The notes beneath the pieces were generated by a model that was not told the origin of the DNA, did not search any database, and saw only the letters and a program-made list of their open reading frames with translations. A stretch of 35,212 nt of DNA, taken from Patescibacteria group bacterium (GTDB lineage Bacteria > Patescibacteriota > Patescibacteriia > UBA10025 > JAHIVO01). The position numbers and the translations under genes are program-made. The stretch is from contig JADFTK010000006.1 of assembly GCA_022560375.1 (NCBI GenBank), positions 1 through 35,212 on the forward strand. The letters are read 5' to 3'. Positions 7,624 to 17,295 of this stretch are shown here, piece by piece (position 1 is the stretch's first letter; each line of letters begins with the position of its first letter).

Positions 7624-8700
7624 CTAGTTGTAGACAATCTCACGGTCAGTTGGCACCACCTCAATCCAGGTGCTACCTGGATTCAGCTCAATCTCACTGC
7701 CATCCATGTCGCTGAAAATTGTTCGATCTGTTTTTGATTTTTTTTCCCAGGTGCCTACCGTAGCCACACCATCACGGAATATGATCGCGTCGCCCTCCCC
7801 TACCGTATCCATAGCTAATCTAATTTCATCTGCTAAACGGGTTTTTACTTTTTGAACGATTACGTTCTTGGGACGTATAGCTGTACCATCTTTATCTTTG
7901 TGAATTTCCCCGGCCATATAACGCAGATATTCGTTGGCATTAGGGTCATACTTATATTCAACATTGTAGCTAAAAGAAGAAAAATCAATGATTATATTTT
8001 TTTCTTCTACCGGTCTGGCAGATTTCTTAGCCTCCTCTTTATATTTCCAGGACTGATAATCTCCCTCTTCAGGCGCCTCTAAATCACGAAGGGCAAAGGT
8101 CATTTTTTCTCCCGAAGTAAACAAAGTGTGCTCACTGGCAACGTTCAACGTAGTATCTCTCCAATAATACTGAGAATTAAAAAATTGATTCAGGTCAAAA
8201 ACATCATTCTGTCTGATATCTGACAGAGACTGCGGACTGCCGCCAGCATGGACGTATAAAGCATTATACTCCAGCACCCAATCCACAAAATAAGGTCTAG
8301 CTGATCTTACCGGGCCTATGGTTCCTACCGTTTGACCAGCATAAATCGCCAAAAACCTAGTAATTCCGCCCTCGGCTAGGGCTTCATATACTATATTAGC
8401 GCCGGCTAATCCAGACTGTGGACGGGAGACAACTAAATTCTCTATCACTACGGCTACCGGATAATAGTTAGACTCTTCAGCCGGCACGAGAACACCATCG
8501 ATAGCCCGAGCCACTAGCCCTGACTCACCCGTACTACCCCCAGATTTATTAGACACCTGATCACTGACGTCTAGGCCAAAAATTATATAACCAACTGCTG
8601 CGGCAACTATGACCACTGCCACAACACTAATAATTATCCATTTCTTACTTTTACGTTTCCCCCAAACTAAATCTTTTGTTAATTTTTTGTCCTTAGCCAT
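7624..8700 (-). CDS. DUF3048 family (YerB-like) protein, membrane-anchored, paralog 2
   Basis: SRPQSGLAGANIVYEALAEGGITRFLAIY...PVRSARPYFVDWVLEYNALYVHAGGSP. Confidence 0.88.
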   Translation of the reverse strand: MAKDKKLTKDLVWGKRKSKKWIIISVVAVVIVAAAVGYIIFGLDVSDQVSNKSGGSTGESGLVARAIDGVLVPAEESNYYPVAVVIENLVVSRPQSGLAGANIVYEALAEGGITRFLAIYAGQTVGTIGPVRSARPYFVDWVLEYNALYVHAGGSPQSLSDIRQNDVFDLNQFFNSQYYWRDTTLNVASEHTLFTSGEKMTFALRDLEAPEEGDYQSWKYKEEAKKSARPVEEKNIIIDFSSFSYNVEYKYDPNANEYLRYMAGEIHKDKDGTAIRPKNVIVQKVKTRLADEIRLAMDTVGEGDAIIFRDGVATVGTWEKKSKTDRTIFSDMDGSEIELNPGSTWIEVVPTDREIVYN

Positions 8701-8754
8701 ACTGCCTCTGCTCCACCAGAATGATACACATCATGGTGCAGCCTAATAAGTATA

Positions 8755-9495
8755 TTATTTCTCCTTAGATTTTTTTTCTTTACCATCATCAGACGGCTTG
8801 TTCCCTGACTCTTTATCTTCGGTTGCTTTATCCTCTTCCTCTCCCTCTCCCTCTTCTCCGCCTTCTTTTTCACCTGACTTCTCGACATCGGCAACAGCTT
8901 CTTCCACTTTTTCTTCCAAGGCTTCTATCTCAGCCTCGGTACGAGGTGGTTGGATACTGACAATTACTGCCTCTGCCCGATCCTTGACAGTGATGCCTGG
9001 AGGAAATTTCAAATCTTTGACTCTAATAATATCATCAAAAGTTTTTAGTAAAGATAAATCTACCTCGACTTCCGGAATTAAATCTTGGGGTAATGTTTCT
9101 ACTTTTACTAAGCTAGCGCCTTTAACTAAAATACCACCCTTCTGTTTAACCGCCTCAGATTCACCAATATAGACTAGGTTTATATCTGCTATAATCTTCT
9201 CAGTCATTTTTACCTGATGAAAATCAGCGTGGATAAACTTATCAGAAACTGGATCCCGCTGTATCTCCTGAATTAAAACTTTAACAGTTTTGTGGCCACC
9301 AATCTGAAGGTCAATTAAGCTACTACCCCTGGCTTTTCTATATAATGATTCAAAAGATTTGTAGTCAACGAAAAGATTAATATTTTTAATGCCATGCCCA
9401 TATAAAACTGCAGGAACTTTATCACTCCTACGCAGAGATTCCGCGGCCTTGCCAACTTCTTTCCTGATAGTCGCAACTAACTGATGCGTGTCCAT
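8755..9495 (-). CDS. rplY: 50S ribosomal protein L25 (CTC family) with acidic tail
   Basis: RKEVGKAAESLRRSDKVPAVLYGHGIKN...IQEIQRDPVSDKFIHADFHQV; C-terminal Glu/Lys-rich low complexity. Confidence 0.93.
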   Translation of the reverse strand: MDTHQLVATIRKEVGKAAESLRRSDKVPAVLYGHGIKNINLFVDYKSFESLYRKARGSSLIDLQIGGHKTVKVLIQEIQRDPVSDKFIHADFHQVKMTEKIIADINLVYIGESEAVKQKGGILVKGASLVKVETLPQDLIPEVEVDLSLLKTFDDIIRVKDLKFPPGITVKDRAEAVIVSIQPPRTEAEIEALEEKVEEAVADVEKSGEKEGGEEGEGEEEDKATEDKESGNKPSDDGKEKKSKEK

Positions 9496-9558
9496 ATTAA
9501 CAAATTAGTAGATAAAAAAAACAATTCTGCTACGCTTTTATTGTATTAAAGATAGGCT

Positions 9559-9882
9559 CTAGATGAGAGATGGTAAATCCCTATATAAATTTAGTACATC
9601 GTCAGCACTAATAGGCTCTGCATCTTTAAATTTACGAACATCCCCCTCAGTCAAATCAGTTATTAGGCCAACCGATCCCGAGCCCAGCTCACTCATTAGA
9701 AGTAGAAGCACTATTGAACTGGCACAATGGTTGCACGAAACATGGAGAAGTTGCGTTTTATCCCCTTCTCCAATGACTGAGACTTCCTTAGGCGTGAATG
9801 ATACATTACATAATGCACAAAAGGAAGTTAGGCTTGAAGCGTCTATATTTCGCCCACTTTGATTTTTCCTTTTTATTTTCAT
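9559..9882 (-). CDS. Hypothetical protein with CxxC...CxxC putative zinc site
   Basis: FCALCNVSF...HVSCNHCASSIVLLLLMSELGSGSVGLITDLTEGDVRKF. Confidence 0.7.
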   Translation of the reverse strand: MKIKRKNQSGRNIDASSLTSFCALCNVSFTPKEVSVIGEGDKTQLLHVSCNHCASSIVLLLLMSELGSGSVGLITDLTEGDVRKFKDAEPISADDVLNLYRDLPSLI

Positions 9883-9978
9883 ATTTACTTATGCTAATAA
9901 TTTATTACCATCAACGTAATATTTTATCACTTTTTGTATTATATCACAAAATTGCCTATTGTGTCAAATGGTTACAAC

Positions 9979-11085
9979 CTAGGTAGTAGCTTGATGAATC
10001 TTAACACTCTGAACGACTCCTATGGCAATCAAGCTGGCAATCAATGAACTACCACCATAGCTAACCAGCGGTAAGGGAACTCCGGCAATTGGCAAAATTC
10101 CTATGTTCATTCCAATATTCAAAATGCTCTGAGAGGCAAAATAAATTATTACCCCACTCAGTAAAAATAAACCAAAATCATCACTGGCTTTTCGTGCTAT
10201 CCTGATCAGACGATAAATAAATAAAGTTATAACCAGCAAGACAAGTGACGAACCAACAAAACCTAATTCTTCAGCTATAACGGCAAAGATAAAATCTGTT
10301 TCCTGAACTGGTAAAAAATCTAGGCGACTCTGGGGTCCCAGGGACAAACCGCGCCCCAATAAATTGCCTGATCCCACGGCGATGATGGACTGTTTAATGT
10401 TATAGCCACTGCCGTAGGGATCACGACCCGGGTCCAAAAATGTTGCTACTCTCTCCTTCTGATAATCCTGTAAAACAAACAACCAGCTCCCTACTATGAC
10501 CACCAGCAATATCAAACCTATCCCAAGAAGATACGACCTCTTCATCTTCACAATTAACAGCATGCCAAGAAAAATTGCGGACATGATAAATGCCGAACCA
10601 AAATCTGGCTGAAGGAACACTAATAATATAATCAAGCCCGCCACGCCGAAAGCTAGAGCCACCTGTTTAATAGACGCCAGCTCGGCTCGACGGTCATAAA
10701 AAAACTTACTCAGTATAATTATCATTATTATTTTTACTGCTTCCACTGGCTGAAATCCCAAATCGCCAAATAAGATAAACCAGCCTCTAGTTCCCCGAAT
10801 AGTTGTTCCAAATAATAATACGGCCAATAACATCAGTCCCCCGGCCACATATAGAACCCACCCGTAAGTCCGCAGATATCGGTAATCAAGCAAACTAAAA
10901 AATACCAATGCCACCAGGCCCACTCCGAAAAAAATTAATTGCTTTTTAAAATTTAAATAATCGGGCGATTCGGCTGCCGCTTCAATACTATAAATCGCAA
11001 TTAAACCGAAAACTACTAAAAAAATAGCTATCAATGATAGCGCCCAATCTGATTTCTTTAGTAATGCTAAATATTTAGTAAACAT
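9979..11085 (-). CDS. rodA: RodA/FtsW/SpoVE (SEDS) family protein, probably RodA
   Basis: GTRGWFILFGDLGFQPVEAVKI, LQPDFGSAFIM, IAEELGFVGS, GMNIGILPIAGVPLPLVSYGGSS. Confidence 0.92.
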   Translation of the reverse strand: MFTKYLALLKKSDWALSLIAIFLVVFGLIAIYSIEAAAESPDYLNFKKQLIFFGVGLVALVFFSLLDYRYLRTYGWVLYVAGGLMLLAVLLFGTTIRGTRGWFILFGDLGFQPVEAVKIIMIIILSKFFYDRRAELASIKQVALAFGVAGLIILLVFLQPDFGSAFIMSAIFLGMLLIVKMKRSYLLGIGLILLVVIVGSWLFVLQDYQKERVATFLDPGRDPYGSGYNIKQSIIAVGSGNLLGRGLSLGPQSRLDFLPVQETDFIFAVIAEELGFVGSSLVLLVITLFIYRLIRIARKASDDFGLFLLSGVIIYFASQSILNIGMNIGILPIAGVPLPLVSYGGSSLIASLIAIGVVQSVKIHQATT

Positions 11086-11109
11086 TGTTATGCTTCATCT
11101 ACCCTCCTC

Positions 11110-11937
11110 TTACTGCATTATGTTATTCAAGTCAAGTAAATCGATTTCCGGCAGAATAGCTACCCCACTTACCGCACCGCCAATTTGATCCCACTGAACG
11201 GAAATAGATTTAGTGTCGTCCGATTGGAAATTATCAAAGTAAGCATAATTAACTCCTACAATATCATTGCCACTGTATAACAAAACTATAAATTTAGTTT
11301 GCCAAAATCCCAGATGCGAATTATTGGTAATACTGGCCCTCACACGATGGACAATCACATCACCAGCTGAAGCACTGGAGTAAGCTATATTATCGATGCC
11401 AAAATCTACCCTCGGTAGATCACTCGTCTTGACGATTCTACGCCACTCTACATTTTGTAAGCTCATAGAGACGTTGAGATCACCTCCGTCAGTCGGACCA
11501 CTTACATTTAGAGAGGTTAAAAAAGCTTCCTGGCCGTTCATAATCTTCTGGGATGATAACTCTTCTTCTTGTCCGTTGAACGAATAAGTATAGTCGACGG
11601 AACTGGCAATCCAACTTTTATTAGAGTTTATTGCTTTGGTAATCAAATCAAACCGACCCACCCCTGACGGTATTATTACCGTATCATTCAGCTGCAAAGG
11701 AACGGGTTTATTAATTTCACGAACGGTTGAATAATCCACTTGGCTGCTAGCCATAGCCAACATTAAATTATTTCTCCTGGGAATATCGACCAGGTAGACA
11801 GTGGCGCTGGTAATAGCAAAGACCACAATAAAAACAGTAAAGGCAATTAATAATATGATGTACCACTTTCGAAAATCTTGTTTATGGGTCAGGCCAAAAT
11901 AATTTAATTTTAGCCACACCGTATTTAAATCTAGCAT
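11110..11937 (-). CDS. Hypothetical membrane-anchored protein
   Basis: Single TM WYIILLIAFTVFIVVFAITSATVYLV followed by an extracytoplasmic-looking domain. Confidence 0.7.
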   Translation of the reverse strand: MLDLNTVWLKLNYFGLTHKQDFRKWYIILLIAFTVFIVVFAITSATVYLVDIPRRNNLMLAMASSQVDYSTVREINKPVPLQLNDTVIIPSGVGRFDLITKAINSNKSWIASSVDYTYSFNGQEEELSSQKIMNGQEAFLTSLNVSGPTDGGDLNVSMSLQNVEWRRIVKTSDLPRVDFGIDNIAYSSASAGDVIVHRVRASITNNSHLGFWQTKFIVLLYSGNDIVGVNYAYFDNFQSDDTKSISVQWDQIGGAVSGVAILPEIDLLDLNNIMQ

Positions 11938-12057
11938 ACATTTTACCCTATTGGCGCATACATTTTACCACAATTCATCCCTATTGAAAATTATATTGTC
12001 CTAATCCCATAATATGGTATAATAACCAAGATCTCAAATACATAATCTTAAATAACT

Positions 12058-12378
12058 ATGTTTGACACTAGCAAAGACGTTCTCAACTGGGTAATCTCCG
12101 GGAGCGTTGTACTTTTGACCATATTTGTCACCTGGGGTCTTTATTATATAGTTATGCTGCTAAAGAAAGGCTATGCCACTGTCAAAGAGGTGAGTGATTT
12201 CATTGGTAGCCTCAAAGAAAAACTGGAGCGCTTGGAAAAATTATTTGATGCCATCGAAGACAAAATTAAAAACTCAGCCTCTTATCTGCCATTGCTGTTA
12301 AAGGGAGTTACTGAATTGCTTGATTATTTCAAAAAGAAAAAGGATAAGAAAAAAACAAAGAAGCTGTCTAAAGAATAA
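12058..12378 (+). CDS. Hypothetical small membrane protein with coiled-coil-like region and Lys-rich tail
   Basis: TM VISGSVVLLTIFVTWGLYYIVMLL, then charged helix; TTGTCC-N16-TATAAT-like promoter upstream. Confidence 0.65.
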   Translation: MFDTSKDVLNWVISGSVVLLTIFVTWGLYYIVMLLKKGYATVKEVSDFIGSLKEKLERLEKLFDAIEDKIKNSASYLPLLLKGVTELLDYFKKKKDKKKTKKLSKE

Positions 12379-12401
12379 ATAACGGGAACAGAACCCACGC
12401 A

Positions 12402-15400
12402 TTGCCCATGTCGGACTTTGTCCATCTTCATGTCCATAGTCATTATAGTCTCCTGGATGGTCTTTCCAAGGTTGATGAGCTGATTGCCAAAGCCAAAGAA
12501 CATAACATGAAAGCTCTAGCTCTGACCGACCATGGGGTGATGCATGGCGCTATTGAGTTTTACCAAAAAGCCAAACAAGCCGGCCTTAAACCGATTATCG
12601 GAGTGGAAGCTTACGTGGCTAGAAATGGACTCCACAATAAAAGGGCTAAAATAGATGAGCGACCCTATCATCTAATCCTGCTAGTAAAAAATGAGATAGG
12701 TTATAAAAATTTAATCAAGCTGACAACCATTGCCCACCTCGAGGGATACTATTACAAACCGAGGATGGATTTTGATTTGCTCAAAAAATATTCGGAAGGG
12801 CTAATAGCCCTGAGCTCATGTTTACAAGGTTACATTTCCCAAGCAGTCATCGCGGGTGATCTGCCGCGAGCCAAAGCCAATGCCTTAGAACTTCAAAATA
12901 TATTTGGAGCTGAAAATTTTTACCTAGAAGTGCAAGACAACCCGTCAATTAATTATCAGAATGAAATTAATGACTATATCTTTTCCTTAAGCGACGAACT
13001 AAATATACCCGTAGTAGTAACCAACGATGTTCACTATACCAACAAGGAAGATGATCAATACCAGGATATCCTTCTTTGTATCCAGACAAAAAGGAAACTA
13101 AGTGATACGGACAGAATGAGTTTCATGGGAGAAGATTTTTCATTCAAGAGTCAGGCTGAGATGGCCAAAGCCTTCCCCGACCATCCAGAGGTTATCCAAA
13201 ACACCAAAAAAGTAGCGGACATGTGCAATCTCGAGATCGACCTGGGAACTATCCAGCTCCCCCACTTTGCGGTTCCGGATGGCAAATCAGCGGATCAATA
13301 TTTAAAAATATTATGCCAGCAGGGACTCAGCTACAGATATCCGGGACGGGAAAATGATAAAGAAGTCTCCCAACGCCTTGATTATGAGCTAGAAGTAATA
13401 GCCAAAATGGGCTTTGCCTCCTATTTTTTGATAGTTCAGGACGTAGTCAACTGGGCCAAGCAACAAGGCATAGTTGTCGGGCCTGGGCGGGGTTCTGCGG
13501 CCGGCAGTATCGTATCCTACCTGACCAATATAACTAATATCGATCCTCTCAAATACGGACTTCTCTTTGAAAGATTTCTAAATCCAGCCAGGGTATCTAT
13601 GCCTGATATTGATTTGGATTTTGCTGATACTAGGCGTGATGAAGTGATACGTTACGTCGAGCAGAAATACGGAAAAAATCATGTGGCACAGATAATCACC
13701 TTTGGCACCATGGCAGCCCGGGCTGCTGTTCGGGACGTAGGACGGGTTTTGGATTTGTCCTATAATTTCTGCGATAAGGTAGCCAAATTGATCCCCATGT
13801 TCTCATCGATAAATGATGCTTTGAATATTGTTCCTGAATTAAAAGAAATATACATCTCCGACCCAGAGGGAAAAAAATTACTCGACTCCGCCAAAAAACT
13901 CGAGGGGGTGGCCCGACATGCTTCTACCCATGCCTGCGGCGTAGTTATAACCAAACAACCTCTCAATCATTACGTACCCGTTCAGAACGCCCCCCAAGAC
14001 AATGATACAGTCATCACCCAATATTCTTTACATGCCATTGAAGACCTTGGCTTGCTAAAAATGGATTTTCTGGGACTGAAAAACCTCACCGTTCTAGAAA
14101 ATACAATTAATATTATAAAAAAAGCCAGAGGAGTTAGCATTAATATAGACACCATTCCGCTGGACGATAAAAAAACATTTAAACTGTTACAGCAGGGGAA
14201 AACCACCGGCGTCTTCCAGCTTGAATCATCAGGCATGAAACGATATTTGAAACAACTGAAGCCTAATGAGTTAGAAGACATCATTGCCATGGTCGCGCTG
14301 TACCGCCCGGGTCCGATGGAATTTATCCCCGACTTTATAGCTGGCAAGCACGGGAAGAAAAAAACTATCTACCTCCATCCAAAACTGAAACCTATTCTGG
14401 AAAAAACCTACGGGGTGGCCGTCTACCAAGAACAGCTCATGAGGATAGCTCGCGACCTGGCGGGATTTACAATGTCGGAAGCGGACATACTTCGCAAAGC
14501 AGTAGGTAAAAAAATTAAAGAATTACTAGATCAGCAACGGGATAAATTAGTTGATGGCATGGTCAAAAATAAAATTAATAAAGCGGTAGCGGAAAAAATT
14601 TGGAAGATGGTGGAGCCATTTGCCCGCTACGGATTCGTTCGGGCGCACGCAGCCTGCTATGCGTTAATTGCCTACCAAACAGCCTATTTTAAAGCAAACT
14701 ATCCGGATGAATTCATGGCCTCACTTCTGACATCGGACTATGGGGATATTGATCGGATTGCCATTGAGGTTGAGGAAACAGAGCAAATGGGTATTCAGGT
14801 ACTGCCACCAGATATAAATGAAAGTTATTCGACGTTTACTGCGGTTTTTGACACGGCCACGAAAAAACCACTAAAAAAAATTCGTTTTGGACTATTGGCC
14901 ATAAAAAATGTCGGCGCCAATATTGTCAAAACTATCATCAAAGAAAGGAAGGAACATGGCCAATTCAAAAATCTTGAAGACTTTTTAACCAGAGTCAGAT
15001 CAAAAGATTTAAACAAAAAATCAATGGAGAGCCTTATTAAAACCGGGGCTCTCGACATTTTTGGAGAAAGAAATCAACTTCTGAACAATCTTGATTCACT
15101 ACTATCCCTAGCTAAGACTGCTGCCAAGGAAGCAGCCAATGGCCAAATAAATTTATTCGGCACTTTGCCGACACAAAACGCTCCCCAATTAAGGCTCAAA
15201 CAATCAGAACCCTCATCCAAAAAACAAAGGTTGGGCTGGGAAAAAGAATTTCTGGGTCTCTACATTTCCGAGCATCCCTTAGAAGAATACTCCGAACAAC
15301 TAAAGCAATTGGCCACCCCCATCAAAGAAGCTTCTATAAAAAATCAAACCGTAACAATTGGTGGAGTCATCACCAAAATACAAAAGGTCATCACCAGAAA

Positions 15401-15854
15401 CAAACAGTCTATGCTATTCGTCAAGCTGGAAGATATGTCCGGCCGTATAGAGGTGTTAGTCTTCCCGACCGTACTACAATCGAATCCCGAAGTCTGGGTA
15501 GAGGATAATATTGTCTTAGTAAATGGAAAAATATCTGACAAGGATGGCGTACCAAAACTATTGTGTCGGGACGTGAAATCCATTAACTTGGAGCAGCTGG
15601 AAAAAATTAAACCAAAAAAAATAAGCGCCGGTAATATTTATATCAACCTCCCGGAGCAAACTAACAAACAAACTTTTGACGAACTTAAACAAACCCTGGC
15701 CAAATTTCCGGGCTCATACAAAGTTCATCTGAAAATTAATTATGCCAATACAGTAAAGCAAATCACGACAACTACACAAATCAGCAAGGACTCACTCAAA
15801 CCCATTAGCCTTCTCATTGGCCAGGAAAATATTACCGTTACAGAAATACAATGA
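12402..15854 (+). CDS. dnaE: DNA polymerase III subunit alpha
   Basis: FVHLHVHSHYSLLDGL (PHP), GPGRGSAAGSIVSYL, PDIDLDFADTRRDEVIRYV, C-terminal OB-fold. Confidence 0.98.
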   Translation: MPMSDFVHLHVHSHYSLLDGLSKVDELIAKAKEHNMKALALTDHGVMHGAIEFYQKAKQAGLKPIIGVEAYVARNGLHNKRAKIDERPYHLILLVKNEIGYKNLIKLTTIAHLEGYYYKPRMDFDLLKKYSEGLIALSSCLQGYISQAVIAGDLPRAKANALELQNIFGAENFYLEVQDNPSINYQNEINDYIFSLSDELNIPVVVTNDVHYTNKEDDQYQDILLCIQTKRKLSDTDRMSFMGEDFSFKSQAEMAKAFPDHPEVIQNTKKVADMCNLEIDLGTIQLPHFAVPDGKSADQYLKILCQQGLSYRYPGRENDKEVSQRLDYELEVIAKMGFASYFLIVQDVVNWAKQQGIVVGPGRGSAAGSIVSYLTNITNIDPLKYGLLFERFLNPARVSMPDIDLDFADTRRDEVIRYVEQKYGKNHVAQIITFGTMAARAAVRDVGRVLDLSYNFCDKVAKLIPMFSSINDALNIVPELKEIYISDPEGKKLLDSAKKLEGVARHASTHACGVVITKQPLNHYVPVQNAPQDNDTVITQYSLHAIEDLGLLKMDFLGLKNLTVLENTINIIKKARGVSINIDTIPLDDKKTFKLLQQGKTTGVFQLESSGMKRYLKQLKPNELEDIIAMVALYRPGPMEFIPDFIAGKHGKKKTIYLHPKLKPILEKTYGVAVYQEQLMRIARDLAGFTMSEADILRKAVGKKIKELLDQQRDKLVDGMVKNKINKAVAEKIWKMVEPFARYGFVRAHAACYALIAYQTAYFKANYPDEFMASLLTSDYGDIDRIAIEVEETEQMGIQVLPPDINESYSTFTAVFDTATKKPLKKIRFGLLAIKNVGANIVKTIIKERKEHGQFKNLEDFLTRVRSKDLNKKSMESLIKTGALDIFGERNQLLNNLDSLLSLAKTAAKEAANGQINLFGTLPTQNAPQLRLKQSEPSSKKQRLGWEKEFLGLYISEHPLEEYSEQLKQLATPIKEASIKNQTVTIGGVITKIQKVITRNKQSMLFVKLEDMSGRIEVLVFPTVLQSNPEVWVEDNIVLVNGKISDKDGVPKLLCRDVKSINLEQLEKIKPKKISAGNIYINLPEQTNKQTFDELKQTLAKFPGSYKVHLKINYANTVKQITTTTQISKDSLKPISLLIGQENITVTEIQ

Positions 15855-17032
15855 AAAAATCCAGAATATCCAGAACCAAAACATCCGGTCTTTATAAAAG
15901 GTTAGCTATTATCTTCACTACTTTAGTAGTACTATTGTTAGCGCTGATTATATACTTTTCAGTCGGTAAAACTGTCATCACCATTACTCTGGAGCCCCAA
16001 GATATAATGGTATCCTTTACCCAAAATATTGGACCCCTAGTAGAGGAGGAGCAGGATGACGATCGGCCCAAAATCAAAACTAGTAAAATCGAAGGCTACT
16101 CGATATCGGCAGAAATATCTGGCACCAAGGAATTTCCCATTACTGGCGAAGGTAATACAGTGGCCGCACCTTCAATCGGCACAGTAACGATTTATAACAA
16201 TTGGTCTGAGGTGCAACCGCTTACCGCAACTACCCGGCTCCTCACGCCAGATGGAATCCTTTTTCGTATTAAAGAACGAGTTGATGTCCCAGCCGGAGGT
16301 AAAATAGAAAATGTAGATGTTTATGCTGATGAGGAGGGCACCGCCGGAGATATAGAACCAACCACCTTTACTATACCAGGACTCTGGGCCGGTCTTCAGG
16401 ATAAAATTTATGCAGAGAGTTTCCAAGCTATGACCGGAGGAGAACGTACCATAAATACTCTTACCCAATCTGACGTAACTGAAGCCCGCCAATCGATGAT
16501 TGATAAACTTGCTCTAGAGGCTCGATTAGAAATAGAAAAAAATGAAAAACTAGTAGCTAATCAGGATATTTTACCTGAGCAGACTTTATCTCCAACGGCG
16601 CTATATGTCATAACTAATCCAGCCCTAGGCGAAGAGGCCGGCTCTTTTGACTTAACCATGACCATCAGATACGTAGGGGTAGTATTAAATGAAAAAGAGC
16701 TACTCGAGCAAGCCATCAATCAATTAGAATCGTCTTTGCCAAATGACGAAAAAATACACACCTACAACGAAAATGATCTTAAATTTTCGATGATGAATTA
16801 TGACCTGGAAGCCGGCACCGCCTTAGTACAAATTACTATGCCTGCTAAATCTATTCCCCTGCTGGCCAACCCAATTTTCAATAAAAAAAATATAGCTGGC
16901 AAGAGCCAGTCAGAAATACAATCGTATCTTACTAAGTATGATGCCATTTCCAGTGTCGATATTAAATTCTCACCATTTTGGGTTTCCCAAGCACCCAACT
17001 TAATTGATCATATAAATATAGTCATCAAATAA
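15851..17032 (+). CDS. Membrane-anchored protein, possibly baseplate J-like domain
   Basis: N-terminal TM; VDVPAGGKIENVDVYADEEGTAGDIEPTTFTIPGL resembles baseplate J-like repeats; ATGA overlap with dnaE stop. Confidence 0.6.
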   Translation: MKKSRISRTKTSGLYKRLAIIFTTLVVLLLALIIYFSVGKTVITITLEPQDIMVSFTQNIGPLVEEEQDDDRPKIKTSKIEGYSISAEISGTKEFPITGEGNTVAAPSIGTVTIYNNWSEVQPLTATTRLLTPDGILFRIKERVDVPAGGKIENVDVYADEEGTAGDIEPTTFTIPGLWAGLQDKIYAESFQAMTGGERTINTLTQSDVTEARQSMIDKLALEARLEIEKNEKLVANQDILPEQTLSPTALYVITNPALGEEAGSFDLTMTIRYVGVVLNEKELLEQAINQLESSLPNDEKIHTYNENDLKFSMMNYDLEAGTALVQITMPAKSIPLLANPIFNKKNIAGKSQSEIQSYLTKYDAISSVDIKFSPFWVSQAPNLIDHINIVIK

Positions 17033-17074
17033 AACAACCGTGCCAGGGAGCTACCACCACCAACGAATTTCTTG

Positions 17075-17103
17075 TTGACATTACAATGGCTGAGTTGTAT
17101 AGT
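17075..17103 (+). promoter_or_regulatory. Consensus promoter for thrS leader
   Basis: TTGACA (17075-17080), 17-bp spacer, TATAGT (17098-17103). Confidence 0.85.
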
Positions 17104-17109
17104 TAAAAA

Positions 17110-17284
17110 ATACTAAGGGTGATTGGGGCGTCTACCAAACGCCTTAGCTGAATAAGTTAGCCCACCAACAGGCCCAAACTCTTAGCAGACTATAATAAAG
17201 TGCCTTTACTTATGTGGAGGAATTTGGGTGGAACCACCCTAAAAAAAATGGGGTCCCAGAATTTATATGTTTTGGGATTTTTTT
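17110..17284 (+). promoter_or_regulatory. T-box riboswitch (transcriptional) controlling thrS
   Basis: Antiterminator TGGG(17225-17228)-TGGAACC bulge(17229-17235)-ACCC...GGGT-CCCA(17255-17258); mutually exclusive terminator TCCCAGAA(17254-17261)/TTTTGGGA(17270-17277) plus T7; directly upstream of thrS. Confidence 0.93.
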
Positions 17285-17295
17285 AGATTAATAAA

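Noticed and set aside
8679-8894. 71-aa minus-strand ORF rich in Arg/Lys
   Set aside because: Alternate frame of the low-complexity 3' end of rplY.
17041-17074. Sequence upstream of the thrS promoter as part of the T-box Stem I
   Set aside because: The consensus promoter at 17075-17103 places the transcript start downstream, so this segment is probably not in the leader.
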